From the NCBI RefSeq assembly GCF_021729145.1, contig NZ_JAJSLW010000004.1:62001-126000 (forward strand): a stretch of DNA of 64,000 nt, in the 5' to 3' direction. Numbering within the stretch: the stretch's first letter is position 1; every line of letters begins with the position of its first letter. This DNA comes from Membranihabitans maritimus. Lineage in GTDB: Bacteria; Bacteroidota; Bacteroidia; Chitinophagales; Saprospiraceae. Position numbers and translations under genes: made by a program. Shown in pieces: positions 36,329-44,987 of the stretch. The notes below the pieces were generated by a model. The model saw only the letters and a list, made by a program, of their open reading frames with translations. It was not told where the DNA came from and ran no database searches.

Positions 36329-37660
36329 CTATCCCTTGAGCCATCGCCAGACATCAAGTCCGTTGGCAAAAAGCACAAGTCCCATCACCAGGATAAATCC
36401 AATTATTGTGGCGTATTCCAATACTTTGTCACTCGGTTTCCTGCCCGTCACCATCTCTATTAATAGAAACATTACGTGCCCACCGTCCAAGGCTGGAATA
36501 GGTAGCAAGTTCATAAATCCCAGGATAAGGGAAAGTATCGCCGTATTTCGCCAGAAAATCTGCCAATTCCATTCCTCGGGAAATAGTTTTGAAATCGTGG
36601 CAAATCCGCCAAGGCTGTCAGAGGCTTTGATTTTACCACGAAACATTTGTCCAAAGGCTTTTACCTGAGTCATAATGAAATCCCATCCCTGGACTACACC
36701 CATTGGAAGTGCTTTTCCAAGGCTATACTTCTCTGTTGCAAAACTAAAAAAATGATCCATTCCATAGTTTTGAAATCCTAGTGTCCCTTCATCACTTACT
36801 TCGGCCTCCACTTCCACTTCATTTCCTTCCCGTAAAACTGTAAGTTCAATATCTTCTCCTTTGTGTTCTCGTATTTCTGAATAAAACTGATCAAAGAATG
36901 CCGTTTCAACTCCATTTATCTTTGTAATTTGATCATCAACTTTAAGACCGGCATCTTCTGCATTCGACCCTTTAACGATTTTGCCAATTTTTACCGGCAT
37001 CCGCGGAGCTACCAAATAGGCATCTTTGTACTCATAACTGGTCAATACCTTAGTAAAACGAGGGTCTATCTGAAGGGTTTGCTGCGCTCCACCTCTTTCT
37101 ATTTCCATAGTAGTGGCATTATTGATGGCTATTTCCGACCGTATCACCCCGGGGTTATACCTCTCGAATTTGACATCGCCAATTGACAGGATCTTATCTC
37201 CATTTTGCAATCCCATTTCCTGTGCTATACTGTCTACTTGCAGTCCGTATTTCAATTCACTTGTTGGCAAATATTCTGACCCGTACTGCCAGAGCATTAA
37301 TCCAAATATCAAAAAGCCCAGAATAAAATTCACGGTAACCCCTCCCAACATAATTATGAGTCTTTGCCAGGCCGGTTTGGAACGGAACTCCCAGGGTTTA
37401 GGGGGTTCTTTCAAAGCCTCAGTATCCATGCTTTCATCTACCATTCCGGAAATTTTTACATATCCTCCCAATGGCAACCATCCGATCCCATATTCTGTAT
37501 CGCCAAATTTCTTTTTGAATATTGAAAACCAGGGGTCGAAAAACAAATAAAACTTTTCCACCCGTGTCTTGAACCACTTTGCCGGAAAAAAGTGCCCCAT
37601 TTCATGCAGTACGATCAAGAGCGAAAGGCTCAAAGCAAACTGCGCTATCATAATTCCCAT
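36329..37660 (-). CDS. rseP: RIP site-2 metalloprotease RseP
   Basis: 443 residues. The zinc site is HEMGH at residues 19 to 23 in the first membrane helix. Then GIGWLPLGGYVKISGM, two PDZ domains (about 120 to 200 and 205 to 290; LQNGDKILSIGD, AEDAGLKVDDQITKING) and the C-terminal membrane helix with NLLPIPALDGGHV, the second active-site motif. It cleaves membrane proteins within the bilayer, typically in envelope stress signalling and in clearing signal-peptide remnants. The gene is followed directly by the octamer array. Confidence 0.95.
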   Translation of the reverse strand: MGIMIAQFALSLSLLIVLHEMGHFFPAKWFKTRVEKFYLFFDPWFSIFKKKFGDTEYGIGWLPLGGYVKISGMVDESMDTEALKEPPKPWEFRSKPAWQRLIIMLGGVTVNFILGFLIFGLMLWQYGSEYLPTSELKYGLQVDSIAQEMGLQNGDKILSIGDVKFERYNPGVIRSEIAINNATTMEIERGGAQQTLQIDPRFTKVLTSYEYKDAYLVAPRMPVKIGKIVKGSNAEDAGLKVDDQITKINGVETAFFDQFYSEIREHKGEDIELTVLREGNEVEVEAEVSDEGTLGFQNYGMDHFFSFATEKYSLGKALPMGVVQGWDFIMTQVKAFGQMFRGKIKASDSLGGFATISKLFPEEWNWQIFWRNTAILSLILGFMNLLPIPALDGGHVMFLLIEMVTGRKPSDKVLEYATIIGFILVMGLVLFANGLDVWRWLKG

Positions 37661-37754
37661 AAGATTACCTTCTTTATCTCTTAAATTGGATTATACATTG
37701 ATATCCAACGTAATTTTAGCCCGCGAAGTTACAGATAATTGACGAACTAATGGT

Positions 37755-38355
37755 TTATTTTAGATAATCGTTTACTTTTTGCCGAATAAACGACTTAACA
37801 TCCTCCCAGGTTTGCCCCTTTAGGCTGACCGGTTCTACGCTTTCTTCGGTATCCGTGAAATATGTAAGGGCTACGGGTATAGAAATTAATAGCATTTGCA
37901 TTGGATATTTTTTGTGATAAAAGGCCAATTATATTTGAAAGGGAGTAATGGTATACCAATTCATAAATATCCCAAAAATCCTTTTTTCTTCCCCTACCCA
38001 AAATAGCATTAATCTTCATAGCAATCAGGTCTTCATCTCCAAACATTCTAAAATCGCCAATACTGTCTATTTTTGAAATAATGGGATGTTCCTACTTGAT
38101 TATATAACTTTTACATCCTGAATATAGCAGAAAGTTGCCCATTTAGCCTTACTTATTTCAGGCATAAAATCACGACCAAACTCTCTTGTCAAAGCCTTTT
38201 TCACCAAATAAATCAAGATCAATCGAAATACGATGACCATATTTTAACGCCAAAGCAGTACCTCCCAACAAGTAGAAATTACTTAATTCAGAAAGGCTCT
38301 TCAGTCTTTTCAATAAGGCAAAACTTTCTGGATTAATTGTCTGTGTTTGTAACAT
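37755..38355 (-). pseudogene. Decayed AbiEii-type nucleotidyltransferase gene
   Basis: Pieces of one protein are found in order but in different frames: LLKRLKSLSELSNFYLLGGTALALKYGHRISIDLDLFGEKGF (the nucleotidyltransferase GG...D.D core), then EFGRDFMPEISKAKWATFCYIQDVKV, then MFGDEDLIAMKINAILGRGRKKDFWDIYEL, and finally QMLLISIPVALTYFTDTEESVEPVSLKGQTWEDVKSFI ending at a TAA at 37755. At least three frame changes and an apparent small deletion after GEKGF separate them. AbiEii proteins are toxins of the AbiE group, acting by nucleotide transfer on RNA or protein targets. The gene cannot give a full product. Confidence 0.8.
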
Positions 38356-38624
38356 CTGAATACATTCACGGGTTCGTCAATAACAGCGCTTGCCAGATAT
38401 AATCGATTCTGGGTAAATACTTCTTATTTAATTATACATTTTTGATTCGACTACCCCATAGTATCTCCTGCACTGACGTATATCTTCCACATCACCACGC
38501 TCAAAAACCCGTTCGATCACAAAGGACGCTTTCTCGTCTATATCCTCATTTTTTCCATATCCAAGTCCCAAAAGAACCGGGGGTCGAAATTTGGCTTCGG
38601 CTTTCCTTCGGTATTTTCGTAATT
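38310..38624 (-). pseudogene. Decayed DUF6922-type antitoxin-like gene
   Basis: KPNFDPRFFWDLDMEK is followed, after a frame change in a run of six A residues (one more A restores the frame), by EDIDEKASFVIERVFERGDVEDIRQCRRYYG. After another break comes NRLYLASAVIDEPVNVFRCYK, whose end overlaps the start of the AbiEii remnant by 46 bp. The layout (short DUF6922-like gene overlapping an AbiEii gene) is a known toxin-antitoxin-type pairing in Bacteroidota; the assignment is from memory of that family. Both partners are broken here. The remaining sequence to 38867 shows no gene. Confidence 0.65.
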
Positions 38625-38867
38625 TGTTTCCACTTCTCTTCCCGTTTTATAATCATCATAATACAAATGAGATATAATTTGTTGATTTTCAATTGACAGA
38701 GCACGCAGTAGCTGCAAAACAGCAACCAATATAAATTTTAGAAATACAGTTAGTTCACATAATAGCATTCATCAAAAATCCCATACTATTTTCACTTTTT
38801 TATGTCAATGCAAAGAAAATATATAAAATTGCGTACCCGCTTTGTAGCACTAAAATTTAATGAAGCC

Positions 38868-40550
38868 ATGTCGCAATTGATAAAGGAATACGCAATCTAC
38901 ATCCCACTCTTTATTCTTGTTTCCACATTTAGCTATTCACAAACCGAACCCACCGGTCTTTATCTCACCTGGCAAAAGGATCCGACTTCTACCATGACTA
39001 TAGACTGGCATACCTTGCCGGAAGACCATGCAAAACCATTTATTTACTACAGACAAAAAGATAGACATGAATGGAGCAAAGAACAGGGGAATAATTTCGA
39101 CTTCCCAAATTCAGACCGAATTGTTAACAGGATTGAACTTACAGGATTAAAAGCGAATACAACTTACCATTTTAAGTTTGACGGCTTCGAAAGGGTGTAT
39201 CAATTTACCACTCTTCCAGAAAATATTGACAGCGAACCACTATCATTCGCTATTGGTGGCGACACCTATGACCGTGGCCACTGGGCACGTCATATTTGGA
39301 TGGAGCGCATGAACAGGGTAGTCATGCAATACCAACCAAAATTCATAGTCTGGGGCGGGGACCTGGCATATGCTGACGGTAGACCGGACCAGTCCTGGCG
39401 CTGGGAAGGTTGGTTCGATGCTATCAAAAACACTTTAATAGATAAGGATGGTAAAGTAATACCTATCCTCCCTACTATAGGCAATCACGAAGTAAATAAA
39501 AGTGTCCATTCCTGGGGAAAAGATTACGAACAAATCAATGCTTTGCGTGAAAAATCCGCCCCATTTTTTTACAGCCTCCTTGCATTCCCCGGACAACCGG
39601 GTTTCAAAACACTGGATATTGGAAATTATCTCAGTTTGATCATCCTGGACACTGACCACACTAACCCCATTAATGGGATCCAGGAAAAATGGTTGCAAAA
39701 CTCCCTGGAAGATCGAAAAGAGATTCCACATGTTTTCCCTGTTTATCATGTTCCGGCTTATCCTTCCCACAATGAACTGGACAATAGATCTTCCGAAAGA
39801 GTGAGAAAATACTGGAGTCCCCTATTTGACAAGTACAATGTTCCCTGGGCTTTTGAATATCACGACCATTCATACAAACGTACGCCCCCGATCCGCAATG
39901 GATCTGTCCATTCCAAAGGGACTGTATATATTGGTGATGGTGGTTGGGGTACTCAGCTCAAACAACCAAAAGATGCACACAATACCTGGTATCTGGACAC
40001 TACTATCCGCGAACGTCACGCCGTACTCATTTCTTTGTACCGCGATCAACGATTTCTCCGGGCTGTAAATGAATCCGGACAAATTATCGACGAATACCCT
40101 AATTTATTTTACACACCTCCTTTATCTAATCAAATTAGCAGCTTGACTCCGGATGGAGGTATAACACTCAGTGCTGAAATTGCCGATAGATCCCGGGGTG
40201 TCCATATTGATTCTGACTACAAAGGATATACAGAGAATGGATTTGCCTGGTTTGAGAAAGAATTAGACTCTACATTTCTAACCTGGGATATACCGATTGA
40301 AAAGAGTGGTCATTTTATCTTATTCATCAGATACTCCCAGGAAGGAAGTCAGAATTCCCAAATGAAGTTTATTGTCAATGATGCCGTGATAAATCATAAT
40401 TTGACATTTACACCTACCAAATCGTGGGCGGATTGGGAAAAATCCTCCCCAGTCCGTGTTTTTCTCAAAAAAGGGGATAATACAATAACTCTCCAAAAAA
40501 TGGGGAAAAATATACCGCGGATAGATCGGTTGGAAGTATTACCAGACTAA
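38868..40550 (+). CDS. Secreted purple-acid-phosphatase-like metallophosphoesterase with CBM-like domain
   Basis: 560 residues from the ATG at 38868, chosen because it begins a proper signal peptide (MSQLIKEYAIYIPLFILV, ending FSYSQ); an upstream ATG at 38802 would bury it. An Fn3-like N-terminal domain (about 28 to 115) precedes the metallophosphoesterase core. The metal-ligand motifs are FAIGGDTYD, VWGGDLAYADG, TIGNHE, HVPAYPSH and EYHDHSYKR. The C-terminal ~130 residues (ITLSAEIADRSRG ... DNTITLQKMGKNIPRIDRLEVL) resemble a CBM6/35-type carbohydrate-binding domain. It likely hydrolyses phosphate esters outside the inner membrane, perhaps attached to a polysaccharide. Substrate unknown. Confidence 0.85.
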   Translation: MSQLIKEYAIYIPLFILVSTFSYSQTEPTGLYLTWQKDPTSTMTIDWHTLPEDHAKPFIYYRQKDRHEWSKEQGNNFDFPNSDRIVNRIELTGLKANTTYHFKFDGFERVYQFTTLPENIDSEPLSFAIGGDTYDRGHWARHIWMERMNRVVMQYQPKFIVWGGDLAYADGRPDQSWRWEGWFDAIKNTLIDKDGKVIPILPTIGNHEVNKSVHSWGKDYEQINALREKSAPFFYSLLAFPGQPGFKTLDIGNYLSLIILDTDHTNPINGIQEKWLQNSLEDRKEIPHVFPVYHVPAYPSHNELDNRSSERVRKYWSPLFDKYNVPWAFEYHDHSYKRTPPIRNGSVHSKGTVYIGDGGWGTQLKQPKDAHNTWYLDTTIRERHAVLISLYRDQRFLRAVNESGQIIDEYPNLFYTPPLSNQISSLTPDGGITLSAEIADRSRGVHIDSDYKGYTENGFAWFEKELDSTFLTWDIPIEKSGHFILFIRYSQEGSQNSQMKFIVNDAVINHNLTFTPTKSWADWEKSSPVRVFLKKGDNTITLQKMGKNIPRIDRLEVLPD

Positions 40551-40685
40551 AGTCTCTATATGTATTTTTAATAATACAATATTAATCTTAACTTCTATCC
40601 TTCGGACATGACAATTAATCTAAATTGTCGTGTCTACCACTTCATATTGTCGCAATTACACCTTAGAAATAAGTGTCAGAGATCC

Positions 40686-40693
40686 TATATTTG
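40686..40693 (+). promoter_or_regulatory. -7 promoter box of the VOC-family gene
   Basis: TATATTTG matches the Bacteroidota -7 consensus TAnnTTTG exactly. It lies 18 bases before the ATG at 40712 and inside the extension that an upstream GTG (40673) would translate, which supports the ATG as the real start. Confidence 0.55.
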
Positions 40694-40711
40694 AAAAAAA
40701 ATCCATACAAA

Positions 40712-41128
40712 ATGAAACCAAGGAAGATTTGGGCAAACTTAGCAATAGAAAACATCGAAAGGACACAACAATTTTACCAGGCACTGGGGTTTGAACTTAA
40801 TGGATCCCCTGCTAACAATTTGGTAAGTTTCTTTTTCAGTGACGATAAGTTCATCATCCACTTCTTTGAAAAAGAGCAGTTAAAAGAAAGCCTTGAAGGA
40901 AATTTGTCTGACCTAAATCAGGGAAATGAAATTATGTTTTCACTTTCCGTAAATAGTAAAGAGGAGTTTGACCAGTGGATAGAGGAAATAGAAAAGGCAG
41001 GTGGTACCATTCTTTTTGATTCTAACAAAGACCGGAAAAAATTTTATGATGAAAACGGTTATTTCGTTTGCGTATTTTCCGACCCTGACGGTCACAAATT
41101 CAATCTTTTATACAGTGCTAATATGTAA
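40712..41128 (+). CDS. VOC-superfamily (glyoxalase/bleomycin-resistance-like) protein
   Basis: 138 residues from the ATG at 40712. It has the two beta-alpha-beta-beta-beta modules of the VOC fold: KIWANLAIENIERTQQFYQALGF, VSFFFSDDKFIIHFFEKE, then EIMFSLSVNSKEEFDQWIEEIEKAGGTI and GYFVCVFSDPDGHKFNLLY. The sub-group with IWANL...ERT..FY..LGF is common in Bacteroidota and has no assigned substrate. It is a single-gene unit with its own promoter box. Confidence 0.85.
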   Translation: MKPRKIWANLAIENIERTQQFYQALGFELNGSPANNLVSFFFSDDKFIIHFFEKEQLKESLEGNLSDLNQGNEIMFSLSVNSKEEFDQWIEEIEKAGGTILFDSNKDRKKFYDENGYFVCVFSDPDGHKFNLLYSANM

Positions 41129-41160
41129 GGAATAATCACCATGGTTTTAGGAGCATTCGT

Positions 41161-42210
41161 TTACCGTGTAGCAATCAAATACCCATAAGGCTTTAATACA
41201 TCTACATTATCGAATACCACCTTCGCGATGCCCAGAATCGGTACAAATACCACCATACCGGCTATACCCCAAATAAAACTGCCCAATAGAAGAGCAAAAA
41301 TCGTAGCTAACGGGCTGAGATCAACTTTTGCACCAGCTATATTAGGAGTGAGCACATAACTTTCTACGTGCTGAATAATTATAAAATAGATTCCGGTCAT
41401 CACGACAACAGAAGAAGAGTCCTGAGTCAATAGTGCATAGACCACCGGCAATAAACTACCCAACAATGATCCGACATAGGGGATCAGGTTCAGTATTCCC
41501 GCTGTCAAACCAAAAAACAAAGCATGTTTTAAACCAATAGCATATAAGGTTATAGTATTTGTAATTGCCAGAATCAAAACCACTAAAAACACTCCAGCAA
41601 TATATGAACTCGCCACCCGGGTGGTCTTTTCGACGATATCAGCTGCATCCTCCACATTATCTGAACTCCTTTTACGAACGACCTGTATTACAAAGTTTTT
41701 CAATCGATCACGGTACAACAGGAGCAAAACCGCATAGGTAATTACGATCACAAAATTTACCAGATACAATCCCAGTGAACTGAATATCAAAGTCGCAAAA
41801 TTTGTAATTTCTCCGGCAGCAGCTTTTAACTGTTCTTTTAAATACCCTTCTTGTTGTTCTCGCGAGAGCGCAAAAGAATCTGAAACATAATCATAAAATG
41901 AATTTAACATGGTGGGTAATCGATCCTGTAAAGACCCAATATCCTCACCAACAAGTATAATCTGATTAATCAAAACCGTAAATACGCCTGCTATTACTAC
42001 GATAGTCAAAAGGACACTAATGCCAGCCGATAATCCTCTGGAGAGTCCCCAGTCTTCCAACTTTTTGCAAATCGGAACCAATAACATTGCCAACAAGCTT
42101 CCCAATGCAATGGGTATAAGGAAAGAACGCCCCAAATACAGCATTGTGAATAATAAAAGCAAAAACAGTAAAAACTGATTAACCGTAAATAATGAAGAAC
42201 GATATTTCAT
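41161..42210 (-). CDS. AI-2E-family (PerM/UPF0118) transporter
   Basis: 349 residues with seven to eight membrane helices. Family features: LLLLFTMLYLGRSFLIPIALGSLLAMLLVP, the long periplasmic segment with amphipathic helices (about 95 to 150), ALFFGLTAGILNLIPYVGSLLG and VLTPNIAGAKVDLSPLATIFALLLGSFIWGIAGMVVFVPIL. Members are proposed permeases or ion antiporters; transport of autoinducer-2 is established for only a few. It is transcribed away from the PHP gene; no operon partner is seen. Confidence 0.9.
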   Translation of the reverse strand: MKYRSSLFTVNQFLLFLLLLFTMLYLGRSFLIPIALGSLLAMLLVPICKKLEDWGLSRGLSAGISVLLTIVVIAGVFTVLINQIILVGEDIGSLQDRLPTMLNSFYDYVSDSFALSREQQEGYLKEQLKAAAGEITNFATLIFSSLGLYLVNFVIVITYAVLLLLYRDRLKNFVIQVVRKRSSDNVEDAADIVEKTTRVASSYIAGVFLVVLILAITNTITLYAIGLKHALFFGLTAGILNLIPYVGSLLGSLLPVVYALLTQDSSSVVVMTGIYFIIIQHVESYVLTPNIAGAKVDLSPLATIFALLLGSFIWGIAGMVVFVPILGIAKVVFDNVDVLKPYGYLIATR

Positions 42211-42367
42211 ACCCGGCTTGAATTAAATTTTATTTAGTAAACAATTTGTAAAGTAAAAGTTTGCTGCTAAAGAATAAATATTGTCCAGCCTTTTTCTTCG
42301 TTTTGGATGATTACTATTAATTTTCAGGAGTAATATACATTTATGTCTTTGCAAAGATGCACCATTT

Positions 42368-43576
42368 ATGAAACCTAACACTTTTAATCTTACCGTACTA
42401 ATCCTTCTTTCATTTCTGTCCTTATCAACCGCCCAGAAAAAAAGCATTTCTGAAACCTGGTATAAAGGGAATCTCCATGCACATTCCTTTTGGAGTGACG
42501 GGAATGATTTTCCCGAAATGATTATGGATTGGTATAAGAATCACAATTATGATTTTGCAGTGCTCAGCGACCACAACACTCTCAATGCCGGAGAAAAATG
42601 GGTCACTATTGATGATAATAAAACAAAGAAATTAGCCCTGCAGAAATATCAAAAGAAATTTGAGGACCATTGGATTCATACCAGGAAAGATTCTGAAGGG
42701 AATACTATGGTTCGACTAAAGACTCTCCAGGAATACAGAAGTATTTTTGAAGCATCTGAGGAATTTCTCATTATTCAATCAGAAGAGATCACAGATCGTT
42801 ACGAGAACAAACATATACACGTTAATGCTACAAACATCGTAAATAAAATAGAACCCCGGGGAGGAAAAACCGTTGCCGAAATGCTCCAAAACAATATTGA
42901 TGCAGTCAACGCCCAAAGAAAAGAAACCGGAGTACCTATGATACCCCATATTAATCACCCGAATTTTGGGTGGTCCGTTACGACAGATGATATTAAAAAA
43001 CTGGATGGTGAGCAATTTTTTGAAGTATATAATGGTCATCCCGCAGTGCACAACTTCGGCGATGACACAAGACCCGGCATGGATGAAATGTGGGATGATA
43101 TACTCACTGCTTACATATTGAACAATAAACCACCTTTATATGGGCTGGCTACTGACGATTCCCACAGCTACCATGAGAGAAAAGTAGGACATTCCAATAC
43201 CGGACGCGGATGGGTCATGGTCAATGCCCAAAACCTGAACCCGGTATCGATAATTAATGCCCTGGAAAAAGGTGACTTTTATGCTACCTCAGGCGTAAAT
43301 TTTAATTATATCAAAAAAGCAAATAATACGCTTTCCTTTGAGGTTCAGCCCGAAACAGGAGTGACTTATAAAGTTCAGTTCATTGGCACTAAAAAGAGTA
43401 ACCCTATGGACACAGGGATTGTGCTAAAAGAAACCAACGAAATCGAAAACTCGTATACATTAACTGATGATGATTTGTACGTACGGGCGATAATCATTTC
43501 CGATAAATTAAAAGAAAACCCCTACCAGGAAGGTGAAACAGAAAGAGCCTGGGTCCAACCTTTGATCAACAAATAA
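42368..43576 (+). CDS. Secreted PHP-domain metal-dependent phosphoesterase
   Basis: 402 residues. A signal peptide (to about residue 22, SLSTAQ) is followed by the PHP domain: GNLHAHSFWSDG (first metal ligands), YDFAVLSDHNTL, IIQSEEIT, IPHINHPN and GLATDDSHSY supply the expected His/Asp/Glu clusters. A small beta-domain ends the protein (about 330 to 402; VTYKVQFIGTKKS). PHP enzymes hydrolyse phosphate esters with two or three metals; secreted ones with this layout are often found near sulfatases and sugar oxidoreductases. It starts a plus-strand cluster with the next two genes, 103 bp ahead of the oxidoreductase. A 12-bp palindrome TCTTTGCAAAGA lies at 42346..42357. Confidence 0.87.
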   Translation: MKPNTFNLTVLILLSFLSLSTAQKKSISETWYKGNLHAHSFWSDGNDFPEMIMDWYKNHNYDFAVLSDHNTLNAGEKWVTIDDNKTKKLALQKYQKKFEDHWIHTRKDSEGNTMVRLKTLQEYRSIFEASEEFLIIQSEEITDRYENKHIHVNATNIVNKIEPRGGKTVAEMLQNNIDAVNAQRKETGVPMIPHINHPNFGWSVTTDDIKKLDGEQFFEVYNGHPAVHNFGDDTRPGMDEMWDDILTAYILNNKPPLYGLATDDSHSYHERKVGHSNTGRGWVMVNAQNLNPVSIINALEKGDFYATSGVNFNYIKKANNTLSFEVQPETGVTYKVQFIGTKKSNPMDTGIVLKETNEIENSYTLTDDDLYVRAIIISDKLKENPYQEGETERAWVQPLINK

Positions 43577-43679
43577 GTCCTCATATCCAGTAAATATATC
43601 ATATTACCGTATTTGCATATTATATTATTTCCATTTACACTCATTTTTTGATATTATTACACTGTCAAAAAACATTTCA

Positions 43680-44978
43680 ATGAGTAATAAGGTATCCAGA
43701 AGAGGTTTTATAGAATCTTCTGCTGCAGGGATGGCAGGCTTTTACATAAGTCCGGGTAAACTATTCCGTTCTCAAGAAAAAAAATATTCATCTTCGTCTA
43801 AGATCCGGATGGGTTTTATTGGATTAGGACGCCGATCTGTAAATTTGGTAAATGGATTTATGAAGTTTGGGAATGTCGAAATTGTAGCGGGAAGTGATGT
43901 ATATGGAGTCAAATGTGATCGATTTAAGAAAATACTTACTGAATATTACTCATCAAAAGGTTGGACCCCCCAAATAACTATTTATGAAAATTACCGGGAT
44001 TTATTGGAACGCAAAGATATTGATGCGGTAGTTATTGCTACACAGGATCATTGGCATGCGTTAATGGCCATAGATGCATGCAAAGCAAAAAAGGATATAT
44101 ACATTGAAAAACCATTAACCTTTACTGTAGAAGAGGGTAAAAAACTAGTCAGTGCTGTTCGGGAACACAAAATTGTATTGGCTGTGGGTTCGCAACAAAG
44201 ATCTGATACCCGGTTTCAACATGCAGTTCGTATGGTTCAAAGGGGAAAAATTGGCACAGTCCAAAAAGTTAATGCACATGTAGGAGGTCCACCCAAACCA
44301 TTTAATCTACCCAAAGAAAGCTTGCCTGATGATTTGAACTGGGATCTGTGGCTCGGACCTCTGGCGGCTGATATTCATTATAACAAAGAACTCAATCCGC
44401 CCATATCTCTGAATCCAGAACAAAGCGAAGAAATGTGGGGTGGCTGGAGATGGTATAAAGAGACTGGAGGAGGACTTACTACGGATTGGGGAGCACATAT
44501 GTTTGACATCAGTCAGTGGGCAATAGGTATGGACCGAAATGGTCCTGTTAAAATCATCCCTCCCGGACACGAGGGTACAGATTGCCTAACCTATCAATAT
44601 GATAACGGTGTAATCATGACCCAGGAGCCTTTTGATGAAAAGGGTACAAAAGGTTGTAAATTTTGGGGGACTGACGGTTGGATCGAAGTATCCAGAGGAC
44701 ATTATAAAGCTTCAGATGTGTCGCTGAACCCGCCCGAAGATATGGATATACAAGGCCCCTCGCATTATCTTGACTTCCTGGAATCCATCATTACAAGGAG
44801 AGATCCTATCGCTTCCGTAGAGATAGGTCATAGCACCTGCACTACATGTAATATAGGAAACATAGCGTATGAATTGGACCGGCCACTAGACTGGGATCCC
44901 ATTCGCCAAGTTTTCACCAAAGATCAGGATGCTAATAAACACCTCCACAGGCCCTATCGGAAGGGATATTCATTGTAA
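43680..44978 (+). CDS. Gfo/Idh/MocA-family oxidoreductase, Tat-type signal
   Basis: 432 residues. The N-terminus SRRGFIESSAAGMAGFYI is a twin-arginine-type signal. The NAD-binding start is KIRMGFIGLGRRSVNLV; the catalytic motif is IYIEKPLTF with intact E-K-P; the C-terminal domain has WRWYKETGGGLTTDWGAHMFDISQWAI, including the active-site His. It is only distantly similar to the oxidoreductase at 17664..19133, which has Q-K-P. It is 9 bp before the sulfatase gene, so the two are co-transcribed, pointing to a sulfated sugar as the final substrate (inference). Confidence 0.9.
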   Translation: MSNKVSRRGFIESSAAGMAGFYISPGKLFRSQEKKYSSSSKIRMGFIGLGRRSVNLVNGFMKFGNVEIVAGSDVYGVKCDRFKKILTEYYSSKGWTPQITIYENYRDLLERKDIDAVVIATQDHWHALMAIDACKAKKDIYIEKPLTFTVEEGKKLVSAVREHKIVLAVGSQQRSDTRFQHAVRMVQRGKIGTVQKVNAHVGGPPKPFNLPKESLPDDLNWDLWLGPLAADIHYNKELNPPISLNPEQSEEMWGGWRWYKETGGGLTTDWGAHMFDISQWAIGMDRNGPVKIIPPGHEGTDCLTYQYDNGVIMTQEPFDEKGTKGCKFWGTDGWIEVSRGHYKASDVSLNPPEDMDIQGPSHYLDFLESIITRRDPIASVEIGHSTCTTCNIGNIAYELDRPLDWDPIRQVFTKDQDANKHLHRPYRKGYSL

Positions 44979-44987
44979 AAAAAAAGT

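Noticed and set aside
38802-38867. Upstream ATG for the CBM-bearing phosphatase
   Set aside because: It would place 22 charged residues before the signal peptide; the internal ATG at 38868 begins the signal directly.
42346-42357. 12-bp palindrome TCTTTGCAAAGA just before the PHP gene as an operator
   Set aside because: Perfect 12-bp dyads are expected several times by chance in 64 kb; only noted in the gene entry.
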